The position numbers were made by a program, and so were the translations under genes. DNA of 64,000 nucleotides, from positions 180,216 to 244,215 of the forward strand of contig JANXAP010000018.1 of the NCBI GenBank assembly GCA_025062275.1, read 5' to 3'. A model generated the notes under the pieces. It was not told the DNA's origin. It made no database searches and saw nothing but the letters and a program-made list of their open reading frames with translations. This stretch comes from Dehalococcoidia bacterium (GTDB taxonomy: Bacteria; Chloroflexota; Dehalococcoidia; SM23-28-2; HRBIN24). How positions within the stretch are numbered: the first letter of the stretch is position 1; every line of letters starts with the position of its first letter. This document shows, one piece after another, positions 42,815 to 50,800 of the stretch.

Positions 42815-42839
42815 AGGGCCACGGCTAGGCCGTGGCCCT
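42815..42839. terminator. Perfect hairpin spanning the coxM stop codon
   Basis: AGGGCCACGGC (42815-42825), loop of 3 nt, GCCGTGGCCCT (42829-42839). The 11-bp GC-rich stem includes the coxM stop codon (42825-42827) and lies between coxM and the coxD -10 box. There is no T-run. It may attenuate read-through from coxSLM into coxDE or protect the upstream message from decay. Confidence 0.55.
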
Positions 42840-43673
42840 CTGCCAGGCCCGCAACAGGGCACGACGACACAGGGCCTGGCACAGGGCAGCCCGGTACTCG
42901 GCAGAGGCGAAGGGGTCCGAAAGGGCATCCTGCGGATCGAAGGCCCCCTCCACTGCCGACCGCACGGCTGTCTCGTCCAGTGGCCGGCCCGTCAGGCGCT
43001 CCTCCACGGGGCGGGCGCGAAAGGCGCTCTGGGCCATGCCGGTAACGCCCACCCGCACCTGGCGGGCGGTGCCGCCCTCGGCCTGCACCACAGCCGCCAC
43101 CCCCACCACGGCGTAGCCCGAAGCGGGGTGGGGAAACTTCTCGTAGGCCCAGCCCCAGCCTCGCCCCAGGGACGGGATATGGACTTCCGTCAGCACCTCC
43201 CCCTGCTCGAGGGCAGTGGTGAAGAGGCCCTGGAAGAAGCCATCGGCTGGGATGCTGCGCTCGCCCCTGGGCCCGACGGCCTTGATGGTGGCCTCTAGGG
43301 CCAGCACAGCGGCCGGGTAGTCGGCGCCCGGGTCGGCGTGGGCCAGGGAGCCCCCTATGGTTCCCCGGTTGCGGACGGGCGGGTCGGCCACGTGGGAGGC
43401 CACCTCCGCCAGCAGGGGCAGCTCCGAGAACTCGATCTCGCGGTGGGTAGTCATGGCGCCGATGGCCCAGCCTCCGTCCCGGCGGCGAATCCCTTTCAGC
43501 TCGGATATGCGGCCGATGTCGATGAGGGCCGGGGGCGAGGCCAACCGCAGCTTCATGGCCGGCAGAAGCGAGTGGCCGCCTGCCAGGAGGCGAGCCTCCG
43601 GTTCCCGCTGCAGCAGGGAGATGGCCTCGGCCACTGAACCGGCACGGTAGTAACGAAAGCTGGGCGGGTACAT
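42825..43673 (-). CDS. coxM: Aerobic CO dehydrogenase-like FAD-binding medium subunit
   Basis: 282 residues. The FAD-binding domain shows RLLAGGHSLLPAMKLRL and VRNRGTIGGSLAHADPGADYPA, which are the two pyrophosphate-binding motifs of the CoxM/XdhB family. The C-terminal CO-deh-flav domain follows (GVAAVVQAEGGTARQVRVGVTG). It passes electrons from CoxS iron-sulfur clusters to FAD and onward. The start is ATG 43673 after GGAGGGAAGG. Confidence 0.93.
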   Translation of the reverse strand: MYPPSFRYYRAGSVAEAISLLQREPEARLLAGGHSLLPAMKLRLASPPALIDIGRISELKGIRRRDGGWAIGAMTTHREIEFSELPLLAEVASHVADPPVRNRGTIGGSLAHADPGADYPAAVLALEATIKAVGPRGERSIPADGFFQGLFTTALEQGEVLTEVHIPSLGRGWGWAYEKFPHPASGYAVVGVAAVVQAEGGTARQVRVGVTGMAQSAFRARPVEERLTGRPLDETAVRSAVEGAFDPQDALSDPFASAEYRAALCQALCRRALLRAWQRATA

Positions 43674-43690
43674 GACCTTCCCTCCTGTGC

Positions 43691-46051
43691 CTATCGTGCC
43701 CGGGCTTCCTGGATCGCTCTCCAGACCCTCGGCGGCGTCAGGGGAATGTCCAGGTGACGGATGCCCAGGGGCGAGAGGGCGTCCACTACGGCGTTGACGA
43801 TGCACGGGGTGGCGGCGATGGTCCCCGCTTCGCCGATGCCCTTGGCTCCCAGCGGGTTGTGGGGGCAGGGGGTCACCTGCACGTCCGTCTCGAAGGAAGG
43901 GAGGTGGCTGGCCCTGGGCAGGGCGTATTCCATGAAGGAGACAGCCAGGGGCGTGCCGTCGTCATCGAAGCGTCCCCACTCAAGGAGCGCCTGCCCGATG
44001 CCCTGGGCGATGCCGCCGTGTACCTGCCCCTCGAACACCAGCGGGTTGATGATGTTGCCGGCGTCATCCACAGCGACGTAGCGCAGCACCTTCACCTGGC
44101 CCGTCTCGGGGTCCACCTCCACCATGGAGATGTGGGTCCCGAAGGGGAAGGTGAAGTTCTCGGGGTCGTAGAAGGCGGACGCCTCCAGGCCCGGTTCCAT
44201 CCCTTCGGGCAGGTTGTGGGCCAGATAGGCCTGCAGGGCGACGGCAGCCCAGTCTACGGCCCGGTCGGGCACCCCGCGGACGTAGAACCTGCCTTCCCGC
44301 AGCTCCACGTCCTCAGGGGCCGCTTCCAGCAGGTGGGCGGCGATGCGTCGCGCCTTGTCCTTCACCCTGTCCAGCGCCCGCACGATGGCGCTACCGCCCA
44401 CAGCCAGGCTGCGGCTGCCGTAGGTGCCCATACCCATGGGTATGGCGGCGCTGTCGCCGTGGACTATCTCCACGTCGTCCAGCGAGATGCCCAGCTCCTC
44501 GGCCACGATCTGGGCGAAGGTGGTCTCATGGCCCTGGCCGTGGCTGTGGGCTCCCGTCAGCACCGTCACCCGTCCGGTGGGGTGCACTCGCACCAGGGCG
44601 CTCTCCCAGAGCCCTGCCTGGGCGCCGAGCTGTCCCACCAGCTTGGAGGGGGCGAAGCCGCAGGCCTCGATATAGCAGGAGATGCCAATGCCTACATAGC
44701 GGCCCTGCCGGCGTGCCTCCTCCTGCTGTCGGCGCATGCCCTGGTAATCGGCCAGGGCCAGGGCCTTGTCGAGGGCGCCCGGGTAGTTGCCCGAGTCGTA
44801 AACCACCGCCACCGACGTCTGATAAGGGAATCGGTCCGGGGGCACGAAGTTCCTGCGTCGGAACTCGGCCGGGTCCAGGCCCAGCTCGCGGGCGGCCACG
44901 TCCATGAGCCGCTCGATCAGGTAACAGGCCTCGGGGCGGCCGGCACCGCGGTAGGCGTCGGTGGGTGGAGTGTTGGTGTAGGCCCCCACCACCTCGGCGT
45001 ATATCTGCGGTATCACATACTGGCCCGAGAGGAGGGGAATGTAGGCCCAGGTAGGGATGGCCGGCCCCAGGGTCGAAAGGTAGGCCCCGAGGTTGGCCAC
45101 CGTCCGCACCCGCAAGGCGGTGATGCGTCCGTCGGCGTCCAGGGCCACCTCGGCTATGGTGTGGTGGTCGCGACCATGACGGTCGGAGAGGAAGCTTTCG
45201 CTGCGCTTCGCCGTCCACTTGACGGGCCGGCCCAGGCGGCGGGCTGCCCAGGCCACGATGCACTCCTCGTTGTAGAGGGGGATCTTGCTGCCGAAGCCTC
45301 CTCCCACGTCGGGGGCGATGACCCTCACCTTGTGCTCGCCGATCCCCAGCACAAAGGCCGAGAGCAGCAGCCGTATCAGGTGCGGGTTCTGGGAGGTGAG
45401 CCAGAGGGTGAGATGGTCGGTGGCGGGGTCGTAGCTGGCCAGGGCCGCCCGCGGCTCGATGGCATTGGGCACCAGTCGCTGGTTGACCAGCTCTAGCCGC
45501 ACCACATGCTGAGCGGCAGCGAAGGCTGCATCTACCGCTGCCTGGTCTCCGAAGGGGAGGCGGAAGGCCACGTTGTCGGGGACCTCGTCGTGCACCGACG
45601 GGGCCCCTGGCTGAACCGCCTTGGTGGCATCGCCCACGGAGGGCAGCGGCTCGTAGTCCACTTCCACTGCCTGGGCGGCGTCCTCGGCGCCATAGCGGTC
45701 TTCAGCGATGACAACTGCCACTACTTCGCCCGCATAGCGCACGCGGTCCCGGGCCATGATCGGGTGGGGCACCGCTTTCAGGTCGGGCACCAGCCATCCC
45801 ACCGGGTTGGGGTTGACGCCCTCCAGGTCCCTGGCGGTGAAAACGGCCAGGACCCCGGGCATGGTCATGGCCCGCTGGGTATCGATGGAGCGTATGCGGG
45901 CGTGAGGATAGGGGCTGCGCACCATGGCGGCGTAGACGGTGCCCGGCGGCGCCAGGTCGTCCACGTAAGTCCCGCGTCCGGTGAGAAAGCGCGGGTCCTC
46001 CTTGCGCTTGATGGCAGCGCCGATGTAGCGGCGGCCCGTGGCCTGGACCAT
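43691..46051 (-). CDS. coxL: Form II CO dehydrogenase-like molybdenum large subunit
   Basis: 786 residues of the xanthine oxidase family, binding molybdopterin cytosine dinucleotide. The N-terminus reads GAAIKRKEDPRFLTGRGTYVDD. Cofactor motifs include DVGGGFGSK, and PPTDAYRGAGRPEACYLIERLMD near residue 365. The catalytic Glu is expected in the C-terminal GAKGIGEAGTIAATP. The motif AYRGAGR marks form II; form I CO dehydrogenase has AYxCSFR with the Cys that holds copper. So oxidation of CO itself is not assured, and another aldehyde/N-heterocycle substrate is possible. Gene order S-L-M also fits form II. Confidence 0.9.
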   Translation of the reverse strand: MVQATGRRYIGAAIKRKEDPRFLTGRGTYVDDLAPPGTVYAAMVRSPYPHARIRSIDTQRAMTMPGVLAVFTARDLEGVNPNPVGWLVPDLKAVPHPIMARDRVRYAGEVVAVVIAEDRYGAEDAAQAVEVDYEPLPSVGDATKAVQPGAPSVHDEVPDNVAFRLPFGDQAAVDAAFAAAQHVVRLELVNQRLVPNAIEPRAALASYDPATDHLTLWLTSQNPHLIRLLLSAFVLGIGEHKVRVIAPDVGGGFGSKIPLYNEECIVAWAARRLGRPVKWTAKRSESFLSDRHGRDHHTIAEVALDADGRITALRVRTVANLGAYLSTLGPAIPTWAYIPLLSGQYVIPQIYAEVVGAYTNTPPTDAYRGAGRPEACYLIERLMDVAARELGLDPAEFRRRNFVPPDRFPYQTSVAVVYDSGNYPGALDKALALADYQGMRRQQEEARRQGRYVGIGISCYIEACGFAPSKLVGQLGAQAGLWESALVRVHPTGRVTVLTGAHSHGQGHETTFAQIVAEELGISLDDVEIVHGDSAAIPMGMGTYGSRSLAVGGSAIVRALDRVKDKARRIAAHLLEAAPEDVELREGRFYVRGVPDRAVDWAAVALQAYLAHNLPEGMEPGLEASAFYDPENFTFPFGTHISMVEVDPETGQVKVLRYVAVDDAGNIINPLVFEGQVHGGIAQGIGQALLEWGRFDDDGTPLAVSFMEYALPRASHLPSFETDVQVTPCPHNPLGAKGIGEAGTIAATPCIVNAVVDALSPLGIRHLDIPLTPPRVWRAIQEARAR

Positions 46052-46072
46052 CCTATCTCCTCCCTCGCACCG

Positions 46073-46555
46073 TTAGCGGGTGCCCCGCATCTTCTCGGCG
46101 GCGTAGAGGACTGCTTGGACGATGTTGTGGTAGCCCGTGCAGCGGCAGTAGTTCCCCTCCAGGGCGTGTCGGACATCCTCCTCGCTGGGGTCGGGACGCC
46201 GCGAAAGCAGGTCGTAGGCGGCCATGATCATGCCCGGCGTGCAGAAGCCGCATTGCAGGCCGTGCTTCTCCCAGAAGGCCTCCTGAAGGGGGTGGAGCTG
46301 TCCGTCTCTGCCCAGCCCTTCGATGGTCGTCACCTCACAGCCGTCGGCCTGGACGGCCAGCACGGTGCAGGACTTGACGGCCTGGCCGTCCAGCAGCACG
46401 GTGCAGGCGCCGCACTGGCTGGTGTCGCAGCCCACATGAGTGCCAGTGAGGCGCAGGACGTCCCGCAGGTAGTGGACCAGGAGCAGGCGGGGCTCCACCT
46501 CGTGTCGGTGCTGCACGCCGTTCACTGTAACGGTGATGGGCACCTTGTCGGCCAT
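46073..46555 (-). CDS. coxS: Aerobic CO dehydrogenase-like small iron-sulfur subunit
   Basis: 160 residues with two [2Fe-2S] centres: the plant-ferredoxin type [21 protein letters not shown], and the helical domain motif [17 protein letters not shown] with [11 protein letters not shown]. It links the molybdenum site of CoxL to FAD in CoxM. The gene is first in the operon. GGGGAGGTAGG is 7-10 nt before ATG 46555, and a leader of about 150 nt precedes it. Confidence 0.95.
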   Translation of the reverse strand: MADKVPITVTVNGVQHRHEVEPRLLLVHYLRDVLRLTGTHVGCDTSQCGACTVLLDGQAVKSCTVLAVQADGCEVTTIEGLGRDGQLHPLQEAFWEKHGLQCGFCTPGMIMAAYDLLSRRPDPSEEDVRHALEGNYCRCTGYHNIVQAVLYAAEKMRGTR

Positions 46556-46704
46556 GCTGACCTACCTCCCCGGCTCGCCCTCAAGGGAAAGCGACGGCGC
46601 CCGTGCGTAGTAGGTGGCACCGGGCGCCGTCTCCCCTGACACCTGTAGCCTCTCGCGACCGGAAGCGGGCCGCAAAGCGGGTCACCCGCTAGCCTTTAGA
46701 AGGT
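46556..46704 (-). promoter_or_regulatory. Structured 5' leader of the cox operon
   Basis: From the promoter at 46739-46711 the transcript should begin near 46704, leaving about 149 nt before coxS. It contains a 15-nt palindrome near its start (46676-46690: AGCGGGT, C, ACCCGCT) and a perfect 11-bp stem (GACGGCGCCCG 46593-46603 with CGGGCGCCGTC 46621-46631, 17-nt loop). No riboswitch class is recognised by eye; a ligand- or protein-responsive leader is possible. The first hairpin could also be a DNA operator just downstream of the transcription start. Confidence 0.5.
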
Positions 46705-46710
46705 GCCCCC

Positions 46711-46739
46711 ATGTTATGCAAGGGTCTGGGGCCTGTCAA
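46711..46739 (-). promoter_or_regulatory. Promoter of the coxSLM operon
   Basis: Minus-strand TTGACA (46739-46734), exactly 17 nt, TAACAT (46716-46711). The box lies downstream of the peptide-permease operon end (46757), so coxSLM is transcribed on its own. Confidence 0.65.
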
Positions 46740-46756
46740 GGGCGACCCAGCTCGGG

Positions 46757-47743
46757 CTAGGTTCGGCCCCGCAAACGCGGGTCCAGCTCGTCGCGGAGGG
46801 CGTCGCCGGCCAGGTTGAAGGCCAGCACAGCTATGGTTATCGCCAGGCCGGAGAAGAGGGCCTCCCACGGGTGGCTGTCCAACTGGTTGCGGCCCGTGTT
46901 GACCATCTTCCCCCAGGTGGTCTGGTCGGCTGGCCCCAGTCCCAGGAAGGAGAGGCCTGCCTCGGCCAGGATGTAGACGCCGATGCTGATGGAGAATATC
47001 ACTACCATGGTGGCCAGCACGTTGGGCAGTACATGACGGAACATGATGCGCAGCGGCCCGGCCCCGGCCGCTCGCGCTGCCTCGACGAAGGTGCTGGCCG
47101 ACACGCTGAGCACCACCGAGCGCATCACCCGTGTGGAGTATGCCCAGCCCAGGAAGCCCAGGGCCACCACCGTCAGGGCCAGGTTGGGTTCCTCCAAGAC
47201 GGATACCAATAGCAGGAGCAACACCAGCGGCGGGAAGGCCTGGACTCCGTCCACGACCCGCTGCAGGAAGAAGTCTACCCTCCCTCCGAAGTAGCCGGAG
47301 ATGAGGCCGGTTATGGTGCCGCTCAGCACCGAGATGAGGGAGGCGCCGAAGCCGATGATGACCGCCAGTCGCGCCCCTACCACGATACGGGCGTAGATGT
47401 CCCTGCCGTACTGGTCGGTGCCCAGCCAGTGCTTCCAGCTGGGCGCCTGCCAGCGGTCCAGGATGAAGGGGCTGCCCAGGTTGGGGTTGCGGGCAATCTC
47501 CAGGGCGCTGGCGTTGGGGTTGAAGTCCGGGTTGGGACGCTGGAACTGGTGGTTCTCGTCATAGCGCTTGATTACGGGCGACAGAGCGGCTACCGCCAGG
47601 ATGAGCAGCACCAGCACGAAGCCGAGGGTGCCCAGCTTGTTGCGGCGGGCCACCGCCCAAAGCCGACGCAGGGTGGTGCGGTAGGTGGGCAGGGGCACCT
47701 CTCCCCGCAACGGGGGTGCCGCCAGCTCGTCTACTCGTGCCAT
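46757..47743 (-). CDS. Peptide/oligopeptide ABC transporter permease (DppC/OppC type)
   Basis: 328 residues. The N-terminal helix (TLGFVLVLLILAVAAL) precedes a periplasm-facing loop with HWLGTDQYGRDIYARIVVGAR, the usual DppC signature, and the permease EAA loop VEAARAAGAGPLRIMFRHVLPN, followed by AGLSFLGLGPADQTTWG. It makes the channel with the DppB-type permease. It is the last gene of a three-gene unit; no ATP-binding genes follow, so DppD/DppF-type ATPases must come from elsewhere. Confidence 0.92.
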   Translation of the reverse strand: MARVDELAAPPLRGEVPLPTYRTTLRRLWAVARRNKLGTLGFVLVLLILAVAALSPVIKRYDENHQFQRPNPDFNPNASALEIARNPNLGSPFILDRWQAPSWKHWLGTDQYGRDIYARIVVGARLAVIIGFGASLISVLSGTITGLISGYFGGRVDFFLQRVVDGVQAFPPLVLLLLLVSVLEEPNLALTVVALGFLGWAYSTRVMRSVVLSVSASTFVEAARAAGAGPLRIMFRHVLPNVLATMVVIFSISIGVYILAEAGLSFLGLGPADQTTWGKMVNTGRNQLDSHPWEALFSGLAITIAVLAFNLAGDALRDELDPRLRGRT

Positions 47744-47755
47744 CGCTCCACTCCC

Positions 47756-48718
47756 TCAGTCGGCGTAACGGATGCGCGGGTCCAGCCAGGCATAGGCGAT
47801 GTCCACCAGCAGGTTCACCGTCACCACCACGAAGGCGATGATGACCACCGTCCCCTGGAAGGGAGGCAGGTCTCGCAGGATGAGGCGAGTGTAGAGAAAG
47901 CGCCCCACCCCGTCGATATTGAACATGTTCTCGAGGATGATCTGGCCACTGACGATGCCGGCGATGGAGAACCCCATCACTGTCAGCACCGGCAGCATGG
48001 CGTTCTTGAGGGCGTGACGCAGCCAGACCGTGCCCTCGCGCAGCCCCTTGGCGAAGGCGGTACGCACGTAGTCGTTGCGCATCACCTCCAGCATCTGGGA
48101 GCGAAGCAGCCGCATTATGCCGGCGCCGGAGGTGAGACCTCCCGCCAGGCCGGGGATGATGTAGAGCTTGAGGGCCGCCTCGGGATCGGTCCAGAAATGG
48201 GGGCGCCCCACCACGTCGATGCGGAACAGGTCCAGCTTCAGCACCACCAGCGTCAGCAGCACGGCGATGACGAAGGCGGGGGTCGCCACGTTGAAGATGG
48301 CGAACCCTCGCAGGATGAAGTCCAGCCAGGTGTTCTGGCGGATGGCGCTTATGATCCCCACCGGGATGCTGATGAGGAAGGTGAAGAAGAGGATCATGGC
48401 CCCCAGTTCCAGAGTGGAGGGGAGGCGGTCACCCAGCTCGGCCCAGGTGCTGCGGCGAGTCTCGTAGGAGTGGCCCAGGTCCAGGGTCACCAGACCGCCG
48501 ATGAACTCCCCGTAGCGCTGCCACAGGGGCTTGTCCAGCCCCAGGATACGACGCGCCTCCTGTACTGCCTGGCTGTAGTCCTGCAGCTCCAGGTTGGTGG
48601 CCACCTGCCGCAAGGCGAAGTCCCCCGGCAGCATGTTGGTGGTGACGAATACGACCGACACCACCACCCAGAGCACCACCAGGTTCATCAACAGGCGGCG
48701 GATGATGTAGGCCGTCAC
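47756..48718 (-). CDS. Peptide/oligopeptide ABC transporter permease (DppB/OppB type)
   Basis: 320 residues with six membrane helices. The N-terminus MTAYIIRRLLMNLVVLWVVV and the later LGLDKPLWQRYGEFIGG, LDLGHSYETRR are typical of DppB. The EAA loop VRTAFAKGLREGTVWLRHALKNAMLPVLT is present. It sits between the substrate-binding lipoprotein and the DppC-type permease, 12 nt from the latter. Confidence 0.93.
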   Translation of the reverse strand: MTAYIIRRLLMNLVVLWVVVSVVFVTTNMLPGDFALRQVATNLELQDYSQAVQEARRILGLDKPLWQRYGEFIGGLVTLDLGHSYETRRSTWAELGDRLPSTLELGAMILFFTFLISIPVGIISAIRQNTWLDFILRGFAIFNVATPAFVIAVLLTLVVLKLDLFRIDVVGRPHFWTDPEAALKLYIIPGLAGGLTSGAGIMRLLRSQMLEVMRNDYVRTAFAKGLREGTVWLRHALKNAMLPVLTVMGFSIAGIVSGQIILENMFNIDGVGRFLYTRLILRDLPPFQGTVVIIAFVVVTVNLLVDIAYAWLDPRIRYAD

Positions 48719-48755
48719 CGGCGGTCCCCTCTATGCGGCAGAGATAGCAGCCTGG

Positions 48756-50561
48756 TCACAGGCTGACGTTGGCCCTCCCCTGGAAGGTGGGGTCGTTGGA
48801 GTTGAGCCACATCTCGTCGGCCGTCAGGTGGCCAGCGAAGATGTTGTAGCCCAGGGCTGGCTCGCCGGGCCGTGGCGGCTGCTTCAGGGCACCCCGGAAG
48901 TAGTTCCAGACGGCGGTGCGCAGGATGTAGTTGTAGAGCACCACGTTGCCGTACTGACCGTTGTCGATGAGGATGCGCTGGATCTGGCGCACCAGGTCCA
49001 CCGCCCGTCGGTAGTCGGTCTCGGCGATGGCGGCCTCCAGCAGCCGTGTCAGTTCGGGGTTGTTCACCTTCTGGAAGTTCTGGGAGCCGCTGGGGTGGAA
49101 GACGGAGAAGAGGGTCTCCCGAGGGTCGGGGCCGGTGACCTGGGACGTCCACCCGAACCAGTTGGGGAACTGGCCGTTGAACAGGTTCGGAATGATCTCC
49201 TCGTTGTAGCTGGTGCGGGTAGAGCGGAACTGGTTGACCCCCAAGGCCTGGTTGAGCATGTTGGGGATGATCTGGACGGTGTCGGGCCACACCGCCAGCC
49301 AGGTGTCGGGCACCTTGATGTTGATTTCGCCCAGGGCAGGGCCGCCGGCCGCTTGCCAGAGCTGCCGGGCGTTGCGGATGTCCTCGTCGCGGTTGGTGCG
49401 GTAGCCGTCCAGGTTGGCCAAATCGCCCGGCGGGATGGCGAAGCCCTCCTGCAGCCAGGGCACGGGACCGCTCACCTGGCCCAGCCCCTGGTGGAAGGCC
49501 TGGATGGCAGCCCGGCGGTCGAAGGCCATGTGCAGCGCCTTGACCAGACGCACGTCCTTGAACTGCTGGTTCATGTTGAGGTGCATGAAAACGGTGTTGC
49601 CCACACCCGTCAGCACCTCATACATCTGGCCCGGGCGGGAGTCGATGATGGACTTGGGCAGGTTGGGGTCAGAGCTGTAGAAGGTGTCCACCTGCTTCTG
49701 CTCGAAGGCGATTCGCCAGGCGTTGGTGTCCTCGAACAGGCCCGTGGGATAGATCCAGCCGTCCACGTAGGGCCGGCCCTGGCGGAAGTACTTGGGATTG
49801 CGTTCGAACCTGATCTCCTCGCCAGAGCGCCAGCGCCGCAGGATGAAGGCGCCCGTGGCGGGCATGGCCTCCTCGGTGATGACGGTGTGGTTCTTCTCGA
49901 ACCTTTCCGTGGCCTCCCGGTTGGGGACGGTGCTGAAGTAGTTGGCCAGGCGGTCGAGGAAGGTGCCCCGCGGGTTCTGCAGGGTGACACGGACCGTGAA
50001 CTGGTCGGGCGTCTCGACCCGCACCACCTGCTGGTAGAAGGACTGGTGGCGGAAGGATGCCTGGCTGCCGTCGCTCAGGCGGCCCGCCTTCTGGCGCTCG
50101 ATGTGCCAGCGGATGTCTTCGGCAGTGAGCTGGCGCCCGCCGGTGATGGGCGTGTCCTGCCAGTAGACGTCGCGGCGGATGTGGAACACATAGTTGGCGC
50201 CGTCGATGATCTCGAACCGCTCCGCCAGGTCGCCCTCGATCTCGCCCGTGTCAGGGTTCTTGTAGCGGACGATCTTGTTGAGCACGTAGTTGGAGAGCCA
50301 GGAGGTGGGGTCGCCAAAGGCCCGGTGCACGTCCACCGAGTCGAAGACGTTGCCCCCCAGAAGGACCGCCCGCACGACGCCGCCGCGGGTGGGGCCGGCG
50401 GGCGTCTCCTGGGCGGCCGGGGTTCCGCTGGGGCGCGACTCGCGGCAGCCTACCATGGTGTAGGCCAGGGCGCCAGCTCCCAACGTGGCTGCCCCGGCCA
50501 GGAAGCGTCGACGGGTCAGACGAGACTGGGACCACCGCTGCCAGTAGTTGCTGTCGGCCAT
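48756..50561 (-). CDS. ABC transporter substrate-binding lipoprotein with Tat-type signal (SBP family 5)
   Basis: 601 residues. The N-terminus has a twin-arginine motif, RLTRRRFLAGAATLGAG, and then a lipobox, YTMVGC, so it should be exported folded by Tat and lipid-anchored. The mature part matches extracellular solute-binding family 5: DLAERFEIIDGANYVFHIRRDVYWQD and WQAAGGPALGEI near the C-terminal lobe. Ligands of this family are peptides, nickel chelates or sugars; the permeases point to peptides/oligopeptides. ATG 50561 follows GGAGGGCAGGGCC. Confidence 0.9.
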   Translation of the reverse strand: MADSNYWQRWSQSRLTRRRFLAGAATLGAGALAYTMVGCRESRPSGTPAAQETPAGPTRGGVVRAVLLGGNVFDSVDVHRAFGDPTSWLSNYVLNKIVRYKNPDTGEIEGDLAERFEIIDGANYVFHIRRDVYWQDTPITGGRQLTAEDIRWHIERQKAGRLSDGSQASFRHQSFYQQVVRVETPDQFTVRVTLQNPRGTFLDRLANYFSTVPNREATERFEKNHTVITEEAMPATGAFILRRWRSGEEIRFERNPKYFRQGRPYVDGWIYPTGLFEDTNAWRIAFEQKQVDTFYSSDPNLPKSIIDSRPGQMYEVLTGVGNTVFMHLNMNQQFKDVRLVKALHMAFDRRAAIQAFHQGLGQVSGPVPWLQEGFAIPPGDLANLDGYRTNRDEDIRNARQLWQAAGGPALGEINIKVPDTWLAVWPDTVQIIPNMLNQALGVNQFRSTRTSYNEEIIPNLFNGQFPNWFGWTSQVTGPDPRETLFSVFHPSGSQNFQKVNNPELTRLLEAAIAETDYRRAVDLVRQIQRILIDNGQYGNVVLYNYILRTAVWNYFRGALKQPPRPGEPALGYNIFAGHLTADEMWLNSNDPTFQGRANVSL

Positions 50562-50604
50562 GGCCCTGCCCTCCTATTGGTGCCGCCTTCAAAAACTTAG
50601 CAAC

Positions 50605-50633
50605 ATCGTAGTTGTGGCCGATGGTCATGTCAA
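50605..50633 (-). promoter_or_regulatory. Promoter of the peptide ABC transporter operon
   Basis: Minus-strand TTGACA (50633-50628), 17 nt, TACGAT (50610-50605), 44 nt before the substrate-binding gene. The 50562-50800 gap is a divergent regulatory region shared with comM; I see no gene in it. Confidence 0.6.
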
Positions 50634-50747
50634 GGTCGGGCGGGGCCGTTAGGAGAAGCCCGCGGGCAGCTCACGGCAGACAGGGTGCCCCAGCAGCCCG
50701 CATCGCTCGGGAGCGCCGATGGCCGCTGCGCCCTGGGCACGGGTTGC

Positions 50748-50777
50748 TTGACAGTCTGTTATGGCTGGGGCTAAAGT
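50748..50777 (+). promoter_or_regulatory. Promoter of comM
   Basis: Perfect TTGACA (50748-50753), 18 nt, TAAAGT (50772-50777), 23 nt before the comM ATG. Confidence 0.55.
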
Positions 50778-50800
50778 CGCCCTGAAGTGGCGAGCTACTA

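Noticed and set aside
46607..46632. T-box-like sequence on the plus strand (TAGGTGGCACCGGG, 11 of 14 to the T-box consensus) next to an 11-bp stem
   Set aside because: There is no plus-strand gene downstream to control; all genes for the next 4 kb are on the minus strand, and the bases after TGGCACC do not form the antiterminator helix.
46556..46704. Molybdenum-cofactor, SAM or other known riboswitch in the cox leader
   Set aside because: Structured, but I cannot match the conserved bases of any class by eye; kept as an unnamed leader only.
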